64,000 nt of DNA, from NCBI RefSeq assembly GCF_025465945.1, contig NZ_JANLNW010000081.1, positions 1 to 64,000 of the forward strand, in the 5' to 3' direction. The notes under the pieces were generated by a model. That model made no database searches and was not told where the DNA came from. It saw nothing but the letters and a program-made list of their open reading frames with translations. The translations under genes and the position numbers were made by a program. Position 1 is the stretch's first letter. Each line of letters opens with the position of its first letter. Origin of the DNA: Pseudomonas sp. 6D_7.1_Bac1 (lineage in GTDB: Bacteria > Pseudomonadota > Gammaproteobacteria > Pseudomonadales > Pseudomonadaceae). Below are positions 1 through 8,562 of the stretch, piece after piece.

Positions 1-8
1 AAATTCCG

Positions 9-46
9 AAACCCCTATCTGCGCATGCAGGTAGGGGTTTTGTTTT
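9..46 (+). terminator. Rho-independent terminator
   Basis: The arms ACCCCTA and TAGGGGT, extended inward by CTGC/GCAG, form a long hairpin followed by a T-rich tract (TTTTGTTTT). It presumably ends a gene lying to the left of the window. The stretch from here to position 257 shows no gene with support; the short reading frame in it has no ribosome binding site and no recognisable product. Confidence 0.85.
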
Positions 47-257
47 GCCTGCGAAAAAGTGGCCTTCGATCATGGCCGTGCTTTTTTCAGTGGGCCCGAA
101 GCCGTCCGACCGTCGTTTTGGCCGTCAAGGACAGCCACTCAGGAAATTAGTCCTAAAGTGGCCGTGCAGTTTTTGGTATGGTGCAGCTCGTTTTTTTGAT
201 GGACTGATGTCACGCGCAAGGAATGGCGTTTAACCCAGTCAAAGAGTTGCTGCACAA

Positions 258-2150
258 ATGCCCGAACCGATCCCGATCAAAGACCACGAAACAGAAACGC
301 GTCTGGTCAACAAGCGGTTGTTGGCTTGCGCACTGTTCGTGATTGCCATCACCTGTGCGCTGGTTGTGCGCATGTACGTTCTGCAAGTGGTCGAGTTTGA
401 CTATCACTCGACGATCTCCGAAAACAACCGGGTGCACGTGTTGCCCATTACCCCGACTCGCGGCCTGATCTATGACCGTAACGGCGTGCTGCTGGCTGAC
501 AATCGGCCTAGCTACAACCTGACCATCACTCGCGAGCGCGCAACCGATGTGAAGGGCGAGCTGGACTCGGTGGTCAGCCTGCTGCATTTGCCCGCTGAAG
601 ATCGCACGCTGTTCGACAAGGCGATGAAACAGGCGCGCCACCCCTTTGTCCCGGTCACTTTGTTCTATGAACTGACCGAAGAACAGATCGCCGTGCTCGC
701 AGTGAACGAGTTCCGTTTGCCGGGAATTGACGTCGAGCCGCAGTTCGTTCGCAACTACCCGCTGGGCGCACATTTCGCCCACTCTATCGGTTATGTCGGG
801 CGCATCAACGAGAAAGAATCCAAGGCGCTGGATACAGTGGAGTACCGCGGTACCCAGTCGATCGGCAAGACTGGCATCGAAAAATTCTACGAATCCGAGC
901 TGCATGGCCATGTTGGCTATGAAGAGGTTGAAACCAACGCCCAGGGGCGCGTGCTGCGTGTGCTCAAGCACACGGACCCGATTCCAGGGAAGAACATCGT
1001 CCTCAGCCTCGATGTGAGGCTTCAGGAGGCGGCAGAAGACGCGCTGGGCGACCGTCGTGGTTCAGTGGTTGCTCTCGATCCGGCAACGGGTGAAGTGCTG
1101 GCAATGGTCAGCAAACCGAGCTTCGACCCGAACCTGTTCGTCACGGGTATCAGCTTCAAGGAATACGCGGCGCTGCATGACTCCATTGACCGTCCGCTGT
1201 TCAACCGGGTATTGCGTGGGTTGTACGCGCCGGGCTCGACGATCAAGCCGGAAGTAGCGATTGCCGGGCTCGACACGGGCGTGGTCACGGCGTCCACTCG
1301 GGTCTTCGATCCGGGTTACTACCAACTGCCGGATTTCGACCACAAATACCGTAACTGGAATCACAGCGGCGATGGTTGGGTCGACATGGACGCAGCGATC
1401 ATGCGTTCCAACGACACCTACTTCTACGACCTGGCACACAAGCTCGGCATCGATCGTCTGCACGATTACATGGCGATGTTCGGTCTCGGCGAGAAGGTCT
1501 CGCTGGACATGTTTGAAGAATCCGCCGGGTTGATGCCATCCCAGGCCTGGAAGCGCGCTACTCACCGCCAGCCGTGGTTCCCGGGTGAAACGGTGATCCT
1601 CGGGATCGGTCAGGGCTATATGCAAGTGACGCCGTTGCAACTGGCCCAGGCCACTGCACTGATCGCCAACAAAGGCGTGTGGAACCGACCGCACCTGGCC
1701 AAGACGATCGCTGGCGTGGCGCCGGTGGATGAGCATCCGATGCCCAACATCCTGTTGAAGAATCCCCATGATTGGGACCAGGTCAATCACGGCATGCAAA
1801 TGGTCATGCACGATCCACGCGGTATCGCCCGAGCAGCCGCGGTGGGGGCGCAATACCGGATCGCCGGCAAGAGCGGTACCGCACAAGTGGTGGCGATCAA
1901 ACAGGGCGAACGCTACGACCGTTTGAAGACCCGCGAACGTAACCGCGACAACGCCTTGTTCGTCGGATTCGCCCCGGCCGAACATCCGCAGATCGTGATT
2001 TCAGTGATGATCGAGAACGGCGAGGCCGGTGGTCGCGTTGCCGGACCCGTGGTGCGCCAAATCATGGATGCGTGGCTGCTGGACCATGACGGTCACTTGA
2101 AGCCGCAATACGCGAGCCCGAGCAAACCGCCAGCCGATCCTCACGTTTGA
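258..2150 (+). CDS. mrdA: Penicillin-binding protein 2 (peptidoglycan DD-transpeptidase)
   Basis: 630 residues, the usual length for PBP2. It cross-links peptidoglycan of the lateral wall in the periplasm as part of the elongasome. One N-terminal membrane anchor lies at about residues 19-41, followed by the dimerisation/pedestal domain. The transpeptidase motifs are all present: SXXK as S327-T-I-K, SXN as S384-N-D, and KSGT beginning at K538. The residue pattern is intact, so it should be active. The ribosome binding site is weak, but this ATG gives the full anchor. It stands alone, without rodA, rlpA or mltB, and faces a convergent LysR gene. In Pseudomonas the rod-shape mrdA normally sits with rodA, so this is probably a second, orphan PBP2; that part is inference. 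Confidence 0.9.
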   Translation: MPEPIPIKDHETETRLVNKRLLACALFVIAITCALVVRMYVLQVVEFDYHSTISENNRVHVLPITPTRGLIYDRNGVLLADNRPSYNLTITRERATDVKGELDSVVSLLHLPAEDRTLFDKAMKQARHPFVPVTLFYELTEEQIAVLAVNEFRLPGIDVEPQFVRNYPLGAHFAHSIGYVGRINEKESKALDTVEYRGTQSIGKTGIEKFYESELHGHVGYEEVETNAQGRVLRVLKHTDPIPGKNIVLSLDVRLQEAAEDALGDRRGSVVALDPATGEVLAMVSKPSFDPNLFVTGISFKEYAALHDSIDRPLFNRVLRGLYAPGSTIKPEVAIAGLDTGVVTASTRVFDPGYYQLPDFDHKYRNWNHSGDGWVDMDAAIMRSNDTYFYDLAHKLGIDRLHDYMAMFGLGEKVSLDMFEESAGLMPSQAWKRATHRQPWFPGETVILGIGQGYMQVTPLQLAQATALIANKGVWNRPHLAKTIAGVAPVDEHPMPNILLKNPHDWDQVNHGMQMVMHDPRGIARAAAVGAQYRIAGKSGTAQVVAIKQGERYDRLKTRERNRDNALFVGFAPAEHPQIVISVMIENGEAGGRVAGPVVRQIMDAWLLDHDGHLKPQYASPSKPPADPHV

Positions 2151-2161
2151 AGCACTGAAAG

Positions 2162-3118
2162 TTACAGCACCTGCTCATGCCTGCTGAGCAGGTGCTGGAT
2201 GCTTTCCAGGAACACCGTTTCGGCCTGAGTCATTTTCTGCTCACGATTCCAGAGCAGCCGAATATCCAGATCCGCTACTCCTTCCTCAGGCGGCAGACGC
2301 CATAGCAGCCCCTGTTCGACATCTCGTCGTACCAGATGAACGGGCAAACAGCCGATACCAAACCCTGCGCAGATCAGCCGGTGAATCTCTTGGAAACTGG
2401 TCGATGAGGCGACTATCTTGCCGGTAAAGCCCTGCTGGTCGCGAAACAGCGTCAGCGGTGAAAGATTGCCGCCCAACTGGTCGCTGGTGAAGCTGACAAA
2501 GTGCTCGGTAGCGAGCTGTTCCAGCGTCAGATTCTCCTGCCCAAACAACCGATGTCGCGGCCCACAGAAGTACCCGTAACGCTCGCGAAACAACACGCGT
2601 TGCTCCAGCCGAGGCTGGCGCAGTCGGCATAAACCAACGCCTGCCGTCGCCGTTTTTTGCAGCAGGGAACTGATGATATCCGAGCTCCCCATCACCTCAA
2701 CTTCCAGCTCGACGTTCGGATGACTTTCATGGAAGTCCGCCAGAAACTCATCGTAGTGCGCCGACTGGATGCCGCTGATGGTGAGGATGCGCACCTTGCC
2801 CACCATGTCATCGTGACGACTCTCCAGCACCGTCCCCAAACGTGAAATATCACCATAAATATCGGCCGCGATACGCAGCACTTCTTCACCGCTTTCGGTG
2901 AGATCGAAGCGCCGACCGCTGCGGGCAATCAGCACACAATCGAGCTGTTCCTCGAGACGTTTGAGCGCCTGGCTCACCGCCGATTGCGTGATGTGCAGGC
3001 GCGCGGCCGCGCGGCTCATGCTGCCTTCCTGGCCGATTACCAGATAAGTGCGCAGCAGGTTCCAGTCGAGCCGGTCATTGAGAAAGCGTCGACTGGCGTG
3101 CGAGAGCGCTGAGGGCAT
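2162..3118 (-). CDS. LysR-family transcriptional regulator
   Basis: 318 residues from the MPSALS start. An earlier in-frame ATG at 3139 exists but adds only seven residues. The N-terminal winged helix-turn-helix is typical (LRTYLVIGQEGSMSRAAARL, then QSAVSQALKRLEEQL), followed by the two-lobed effector-binding domain. It is transcribed away from a class II aldolase gene that starts 159 bp upstream. LysR proteins usually control a divergent neighbour and themselves, so the aldolase is the likely target; the inducer is unknown. The last codons and the stop lie in a perfect 13-bp inverted repeat (2165-2197), where the convergent mrdA gene also ends. Confidence 0.9.
   Translation of the reverse strand: MPSALSHASRRFLNDRLDWNLLRTYLVIGQEGSMSRAAARLHITQSAVSQALKRLEEQLDCVLIARSGRRFDLTESGEEVLRIAADIYGDISRLGTVLESRHDDMVGKVRILTISGIQSAHYDEFLADFHESHPNVELEVEVMGSSDIISSLLQKTATAGVGLCRLRQPRLEQRVLFRERYGYFCGPRHRLFGQENLTLEQLATEHFVSFTSDQLGGNLSPLTLFRDQQGFTGKIVASSTSFQEIHRLICAGFGIGCLPVHLVRRDVEQGLLWRLPPEEGVADLDIRLLWNREQKMTQAETVFLESIQHLLSRHEQVL
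2165..2197. terminator. Perfect 13-bp inverted repeat between convergent genes
   Basis: Arms CAGCACCTGCTCA (2165-2177) and TGAGCAGGTGCTG (2185-2197) pair without mismatch around a 7-base loop. The palindrome occupies the 3' end of the leftward LysR gene and follows the mrdA stop by 14 bases. It lacks a clear T-tract on either strand, so it may act as a transcript-end stabiliser or a weak bidirectional terminator. Confidence 0.5.
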
Positions 3119-3277
3119 AGAGATTCCTGCTATTAGCAAGGCTAATAGTAAGCTTAAGAATTTGAAAATTGACTAATCCTAGCCCGGCCGCGATAAAGCC
3201 CACAAGCACACCGTGCTGTCGATAATCGGCGCCTGCGCTCTGTCCGGTCGCCATCACGTACAAGAAGAGGTGGATTT

Positions 3278-4033
3278 GTGAGTAAGCCTGAAGAGATGAA
3301 CGCCGTTGAATGGCAGGCCCGTTGCGAACTGGCGGCCTTGTATCGGCTGGTCGCGCATTTTCGCATGACCGACCTGATCGACACTCACATCACGTTGCGA
3401 ATTCCGGGGCCCGAGCATCATTTCCTGATCAACCGTTATGGGGTGATCTTTGATCGCATGCGCGCCTCTGATCTGGTGCGGATCGACCAGCAGGGCCGAA
3501 TTGTCGACCCGGCGTACGCGGATCATCGGGTCAATACCGCAGGCTTCGTGATCCATTCGGCTATCCACATGGCGCGCGCCGACCTTAACTGCGTGATTCA
3601 CACGCACACGGCGGCGGGCATGGCGGTGGCTGCGCAGAAGCAAGGCCTGCTACCGATCACTCAGCACGCGCTGAAGTTCTACGGCAAGCTGGCCTATCAC
3701 ATCTATGAAGGTATCGCTTTGTCGCTGGACGAGCGCGAGCGGTTGATTGCCGACCTGGGGCCACACAAGGCGATGATCCTGCGCAATCACGGGTTGTTGG
3801 TAGGCGGTGCCAGTGTGGCCCATGCGTTCCAGGAAATTTATTTCCTTGAACGCGCCTGCCAGGCGCAGGTCCAGGCGCTGGCGGGTGGTTGTGAGCTGAA
3901 CTTCCCGTCGTCAGCGGTTTGCGCTCATACGGCTGAACAGTTCGAGCAGGACGATGCCGAGAACATCGTCGATCTGGCCTGGGCTGCGGCTTTGACACTG
4001 ATCGAATCACAGCGCGAGTCCTATTGCTCATGA
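3278..4033 (+). CDS. Class II aldolase/adducin family protein
   Basis: 251 residues, covering the whole aldolase II domain. The metal-binding histidines are visible as HTHT (H108 and H110), with a third in RNHGLL (H171). Family members include fuculose- and ribulose-phosphate aldolases/epimerases and several decarboxylases. The substrate cannot be read from the sequence, and the long C-terminal extension beyond the last histidine fits the hypothetical Pseudomonas branch rather than FucA. The start has a good ribosome binding site (AAGAAGAGG upstream). It is divergent from a LysR regulator and is followed by a 239-bp gap before qhpR, so it is probably a single-gene unit. Confidence 0.85.
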   Translation: MSKPEEMNAVEWQARCELAALYRLVAHFRMTDLIDTHITLRIPGPEHHFLINRYGVIFDRMRASDLVRIDQQGRIVDPAYADHRVNTAGFVIHSAIHMARADLNCVIHTHTAAGMAVAAQKQGLLPITQHALKFYGKLAYHIYEGIALSLDERERLIADLGPHKAMILRNHGLLVGGASVAHAFQEIYFLERACQAQVQALAGGCELNFPSSAVCAHTAEQFEQDDAENIVDLAWAAALTLIESQRESYCS

Positions 4034-4070
4034 GCACCGAATCAGGCGCTCTGTGGCACTTGCCAGTCTC

Positions 4071-4086
4071 TTGACGTTAACGTAAA
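4071..4086. promoter_or_regulatory. Palindromic operator-like site
   Basis: TTGACGTTAACGTAAA has a 10-bp perfect palindrome (ACGTTAACGT) and resembles, from memory, operators of LiuR-type MerR regulators. No -10 hexamer lies at a suitable distance and no such regulator is in the window, so the role is open. It lies in the 239-bp gap between the aldolase and qhpR. Confidence 0.3.
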
Positions 4087-4272
4087 CATAAGCGCTGGCG
4101 CCGATTTCCCATGGCGCAGGTTTTGCTTGAGGGAAGGGCTGTCCGAGGTATCGGGCAAACTTCCCTTTACTGCCATCTGAACCGGGTAGATATTTCCCCA
4201 TGGCATGCGTGCTTCGTCACATGTCTGGGAGTGACCCGGCCAGAGACTGGGCGGACCGATCCGGAGCGCTTG

Positions 4273-6177
4273 ATGACTCTTATAAAAACAATAACGCCAG
4301 AGCTGCAACATGAAGCCCGGTTGGCCCGGGAAAAACTTCACCTTGAAGGCGAAGTCCCCAACGGGGTGTTGCGCGCTGAAATCGATGCCTCATGGCGACG
4401 CAGCTTGAGCCATGGTGTGCACTTCAATGGCAAGCATGAGCTGGCGTTGGAATCGAGCGCCAGCCTTGAGGTGTTGCTGGCGAGCAATCGCTTGCTGATC
4501 GACGCCGCGATGCCGGCCATCGATTACCTGGCCGAGCGCCAGGGCAAGGAAGGGCTGATCATCCTCGCCAACTCCGACGCGACCATACTCTCGGTCGAAG
4601 GCCGCGCCGACCGGCTCAAGGGCAGTGGCCTGCAAGACATCACCCTGGGCGCCTGCTGGAGCGAAGCTGCACGCGGCACCAATGCCCTTGGCACGGCGCT
4701 GGTGGAAGCGCGGCCGACGCTGATCGACTGTGGCGAACATTACCTCGATCGTCTCAGTGATTTTTCCTGCTCCTCGGTGCCGATTCACTGCCCTCAGGGC
4801 GAGATCCTTGGCGTGCTCGACCTGACCCGCGAAGGCCCGTTAGGACGGGTGCATGACAGCACCGCGTTGCTGACGATGGCGGTCAGTCAGATTGAAAGCC
4901 GGGTGTTCAACGCAAGTTATCCCGAACAGATTGTGCTCGCCTTCCACAGTCGTCGACAGTACCTCGAATCGCCTTGGCAAGGGCTATTGGCGGTAAGCCT
5001 CGGCGGGCAGATTCTGGCCGTCAGCGCTCAGGCCTGTCAGTTGCTCAATGCCGAACGCTCAGCCCTGGTTGGCCGGCCGTGTGAAGACTTTCTCGGGGTC
5101 GATGGCCTGCAACTGCTGGCACGCCTGCAACAAGGCGGGATCGGCAGTCTGCAAACCGCCAAAGGCGAATTCTTTTACAAAACCCTGCGTGCACCGCAGC
5201 GCTCGATCAACGTCAGCAGCACCCCGCGCAGCGTTGCAAAGAGCACCAAACCCCAACCCGATCTCGAGTCCCTGGCCGGTAGCAATGTGCGTTATGCGCG
5301 TGCGTTGCGCATGGCCCGGCAAGGCCTGGCCAATGATTTGCCGGTATTACTGCTGGGAGAAACCGGCACCGGCAAGGAAGTCATCGCCCGGGCGCTGCAC
5401 ATGGCTGGCAGCCGTTGCGACAAACCCTTCGTCGCGGTCAATTGTGCGGCAATCCCCGAGGGCCTGATCGAGTCGGAACTGTTCGGCTACCGCGAAGGGG
5501 CGTTCACCGGCTCACGGCGGGGCGGGATGATCGGCCGACTGCAACAGGCCCATGGCGGCACGCTGTTCCTCGATGAAATAGGCGACATGCCGCTGGCGTT
5601 GCAAGCGCGCCTCTTGCGGGTGTTGCAGGACCGCAAGGTCGCACCGCTGGGGGCGGGCGAAGAGCAAGACATCGACGTCGCACTGATCTGTGCCACTCAC
5701 CGCGACCTCAAACGTCTGGTGGAGGACCAGCACTTTCGCGAAGATCTGTTCTATCGTGTCAACGGCATCAGCGTGATGCTGCCGGCCTTGCGTGAGCGCG
5801 AAGACTTCAGTGAATTGGTGAACCGCTTGCTCGGCAAACTGGATGCACCAACGGTCAAACTGAAAGAGGAGCTGAGCAGCTTGCTCGCCGGTTACCACTG
5901 GCCGGGCAACATTCGCCAACTGGAGATGGTGCTGCGTACCGCACTGGCCATGCGCGAACCGGGTGAAAGCGTGCTGAGCCTGGATCATCTGCCCGACAGC
6001 ATGCTCGACGAGTTGAATGCCAGCGAGCGCTTGCCCACCGGCAGCATTCGCGAGAATGAACTGGAGCTGATCCGCCAGTCCCTCGACAGTCATCATGGCA
6101 ACGTTTCGGCCACCGCCGATGCATTGGGCATCAGCCGCGCGACGCTGTACCGCAAGCTCAAACAGTTGCGCAACTGA
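4273..6177 (+). CDS. qhpR: Sigma-54 activator of the amine dehydrogenase locus (AcoR type)
   Basis: 634 residues from the ATG at 4273, which has GGAGCG just upstream; a longer frame to 4111 lacks this support. An N-terminal GAF-like sensor (about residues 60-210) and a PAS-like segment precede the AAA+ domain. Walker A is GETGTGKE (G362-E369), the sigma-54 contact loop is GAFTG (409-413), Walker B is GGTLFLDE, and a Fis-type helix-turn-helix closes the protein (SATADALGISRATLYRK). Its stop overlaps the qhpF start by one base (TGATG), tying it to the qhp genes. In Paracoccus the qhp regulator is reported, as I recall, to be AraC-type, so an AcoR-type activator here is a variation. Sigma-54 promoter candidates before the aldehyde dehydrogenase and qhpA support this target assignment, which is inferred. 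Confidence 0.8.
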   Translation: MTLIKTITPELQHEARLAREKLHLEGEVPNGVLRAEIDASWRRSLSHGVHFNGKHELALESSASLEVLLASNRLLIDAAMPAIDYLAERQGKEGLIILANSDATILSVEGRADRLKGSGLQDITLGACWSEAARGTNALGTALVEARPTLIDCGEHYLDRLSDFSCSSVPIHCPQGEILGVLDLTREGPLGRVHDSTALLTMAVSQIESRVFNASYPEQIVLAFHSRRQYLESPWQGLLAVSLGGQILAVSAQACQLLNAERSALVGRPCEDFLGVDGLQLLARLQQGGIGSLQTAKGEFFYKTLRAPQRSINVSSTPRSVAKSTKPQPDLESLAGSNVRYARALRMARQGLANDLPVLLLGETGTGKEVIARALHMAGSRCDKPFVAVNCAAIPEGLIESELFGYREGAFTGSRRGGMIGRLQQAHGGTLFLDEIGDMPLALQARLLRVLQDRKVAPLGAGEEQDIDVALICATHRDLKRLVEDQHFREDLFYRVNGISVMLPALREREDFSELVNRLLGKLDAPTVKLKEELSSLLAGYHWPGNIRQLEMVLRTALAMREPGESVLSLDHLPDSMLDELNASERLPTGSIRENELELIRQSLDSHHGNVSATADALGISRATLYRKLKQLRN

Positions 6178-7895
6178 TGCGCCGCTTGATCGTCAGGCTG
6201 GTCGACAGCCACAACCCTCAAGCGCTGGACGCCGCCTTGCAGTGGTTGTACGGCTTCGTGCGCCCGCATCGGCTGGCGATTGCCGGGCTGCTCGGGTTGT
6301 CGGTGTGCGCCTCGTTGCTGGTGCTGGTGCAGCCCTGGCTGACCAAGTTGCTGATTGACGATGGACTGCTGGCGCACAATTTTCCCATGCTGGTACTGAT
6401 CGCCGGGTTGATGATTGTCGCCGGGCTGCTCGGCACTGCATTGTCGGGGATCAATCGCTACCTGCACACGCGGTTGTCGGGGCGCATTCTGTTTGCCCTG
6501 CGCGATGATCTGTATCGACACTTGCAGACCTTGTCGCCAGGCTTCTACGGGCAACGGCGGATCGGCGACCTGATGTCGCGCCTCGATGGTGATGTCGCAG
6601 AGATCCAGCGCTTTGCCGTCGACTCGCTGTTCTCGGCGGTTTCCAGCATTATTGGTCTGGTCTGCGCGCTGGCGATGTTGCTGACCCTGTCGTGGAAACT
6701 CTCGCTGTTGGCGTTGGTATTGATCCCGCTGGACGTGCTCTGGCTGCGCTGGATGCGGCGCAAGGTCGAGCGTGATGTGCGGCAGTTACGCGAGCGTTCG
6801 GCGGATATGTCCTCGTTCATGGTCGAAACCCTGCCGGTGATGAAATTCATCCAGTCCGCCGGCCAGCAACAACGCGAAGCACGGCGCCTCGAAACTTTGG
6901 GGCAGGGCTACATGAGCCAGCTGCTGCGCTTGCAAGTCACCGAGTTTTTTACCCAGGCAGTGCCTGGCACACTGACCTCGTTGTCGCGGGCCTGTGCATT
7001 TTTGATCGGCGGTTACTGGGTGGTGCAGGGTACCTGGCAGCTCGGCGCGCTGATCGCGTTTTCGACGTATTTGGGGATGGCGGTCGGGCCGGTGCAGAGT
7101 CTGCTCGGGTTGTACGTGGCGATTCAACGGATGACCGTCAGCCTTGGCCGGGTCATGGAGCTGCGCGGTGAACAGCCGAGCGTCGTCACGTCGCAAGCGC
7201 CGCTGCCAATGCCGAGCTCTGGCGAACTGTGTTTTGAGGCGGTGCACTTCAGCCACCCTGGGCGCCCGACGACCTTGCGCGGGATCGATGCGCGTATTCC
7301 TTACGGTTTGAAAGTCGCCTTGAGCGGCGGCTCCGGGGTGGGTAAATCGACGCTGATTGACCTGCTGCAACGGCACCACGACCCGCAGTCTGGCCGGGTG
7401 CTGCTGGACGGAATCGACCTGCGCGAGCTTGCGCTGTTCGAGTTGCGTCGGCGGATCGCCGTAGTCAGTCAGGACATCGTGCTGTTTCGCGGTAGCCTGG
7501 CGGATAACCTTGCCTACGCGGTGCCGGACGCCAGCCGCGAGGCGGTGGCCGAAGTGGCGCGACTGGCGCAGCTCGACAGCCTGATCGCGTCCCTGCCCGA
7601 AGGCCTCGACAGCCCGTTGGGCGAGCGCGGTCAGCAGTTATCCGGCGGGCAGAAACAGCGGATCGCCATCGCCCGTGCACTGTTGCAGGATCCACTGATT
7701 CTGGTGCTCGATGAAGCCACCTCGGCGGTCGATGAGGCCACTGAACGGGAAGTCATCGAGGCCATCGACCGATTGTTTGCCGGACGTACACGAATCCTGA
7801 TCAGCCATCGCCCCTCAACCCTGGCTGATGCTGATTTACGCTTTGAATTGTTCGATGGCGTGCTGACGCAGGTAAGGGTGCTGGATGAAGCCTGA
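6177..7895 (+). CDS. qhpF: ABC exporter for QHNDH biogenesis
   Basis: 572 residues: an N-terminal transmembrane domain of six helices (about residues 25-320) fused to an ATPase domain. Walker A is GGSGVGKST, the signature is LSGGQKQR and Walker B is LVLDEATS, followed by the H-loop ISHRPS. The half-transporter works as a homodimer in the inner membrane. QhpF of Paracoccus is required for QHNDH production and is thought to move the processed gamma subunit to the periplasm. Unlike many peptide exporters it has no N-terminal C39 peptidase; that job falls to the adjacent qhpE. It overlaps qhpR by one base and qhpE by 11 bases, so the genes are translationally coupled. Confidence 0.9.
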   Translation: MRRLIVRLVDSHNPQALDAALQWLYGFVRPHRLAIAGLLGLSVCASLLVLVQPWLTKLLIDDGLLAHNFPMLVLIAGLMIVAGLLGTALSGINRYLHTRLSGRILFALRDDLYRHLQTLSPGFYGQRRIGDLMSRLDGDVAEIQRFAVDSLFSAVSSIIGLVCALAMLLTLSWKLSLLALVLIPLDVLWLRWMRRKVERDVRQLRERSADMSSFMVETLPVMKFIQSAGQQQREARRLETLGQGYMSQLLRLQVTEFFTQAVPGTLTSLSRACAFLIGGYWVVQGTWQLGALIAFSTYLGMAVGPVQSLLGLYVAIQRMTVSLGRVMELRGEQPSVVTSQAPLPMPSSGELCFEAVHFSHPGRPTTLRGIDARIPYGLKVALSGGSGVGKSTLIDLLQRHHDPQSGRVLLDGIDLRELALFELRRRIAVVSQDIVLFRGSLADNLAYAVPDASREAVAEVARLAQLDSLIASLPEGLDSPLGERGQQLSGGQKQRIAIARALLQDPLILVLDEATSAVDEATEREVIEAIDRLFAGRTRILISHRPSTLADADLRFELFDGVLTQVRVLDEA

Positions 7896-8562
7896 GCTAC
7901 GGATTGGCGTGGTCGACAGTGGGCATTCCGTAGCCCAGCGCGGACAGGTGAGCGCCGGGCGACGGTTTTATCTGGTCGAGGACGGACTTGCCGAAGACGA
8001 GCTGCGTGACGATCCGATTGGCCACGGCAGCGCGGTGGTCGAAGCGATCAGCCAGCGTGCGGTATCGGCACGCTTTTGCGTGGCGCAGGTGTTCGACCGG
8101 CGTGGGGTGACCAGTGCCTTGCAAATCGCCACGGCGATCGATTGGCTGGTGGCGCAGGACGTGCGGGTGATCAACCTCAGCCTGGGCTTGCGCCAGGACC
8201 GCAGCCTGCTGCGTGAAGCCTGTTCGGCGGCAGTCGCCCGTGGTGTTCTGCTGTGCGCGTCGAGCCCGGCGCAAGGCGAGGGTGTGTACCCCGCGAGTTA
8301 CCCGCAGGTGTTGCGAGTGACCGGTGATGCACGTTGTGGCGAACACGAGTGGTCGTGGCTCAACAGTCAGCAGGCCGACTTTGCCGCCTGCGTTCGGGGC
8401 ACCTACCCTGGGCAATCCGGCGCCAGTCTCGGCTGCGCGGCGTTGACTGGGCATATCGCCAATTACCTTGCCGGGCATCTCGACTCAAGCAATGCGCAAG
8501 TCCTCGAATGGTTGCGGGATAACGCTCGTTATCGTGGCCCCGAGCAGCGAGTCTGGAAATGA
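7885..8562 (+). CDS. qhpE: Subtilisin-like leader peptidase for QhpC
   Basis: 225 residues with no signal peptide, so cytoplasmic. The catalytic triad reads as D11 (GVVDSG), H47 (IGHGS) and S178 (GQSGA). The oxyanion-hole Asn expected near VLLCAS (about residues 121-130) is not visible; the segment reads ASSPAQG where ordinary subtilases have AAGN. In the Paracoccus system QhpE removes the 28-residue leader of QhpC after cross-linking. It is much shorter than secreted subtilases and lacks a propeptide, as expected for this maturation protease. It overlaps qhpF by 11 bases and qhpG by four (ATGA). Confidence 0.88.
   Translation: MKPELRIGVVDSGHSVAQRGQVSAGRRFYLVEDGLAEDELRDDPIGHGSAVVEAISQRAVSARFCVAQVFDRRGVTSALQIATAIDWLVAQDVRVINLSLGLRQDRSLLREACSAAVARGVLLCASSPAQGEGVYPASYPQVLRVTGDARCGEHEWSWLNSQQADFAACVRGTYPGQSGASLGCAALTGHIANYLAGHLDSSNAQVLEWLRDNARYRGPEQRVWK

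Noticed and set aside
4050..4064. Sigma-54-like promoter before qhpR (TGGCACTTGC)
   Set aside because: The required ten-base spacing between GG and GC is not met.
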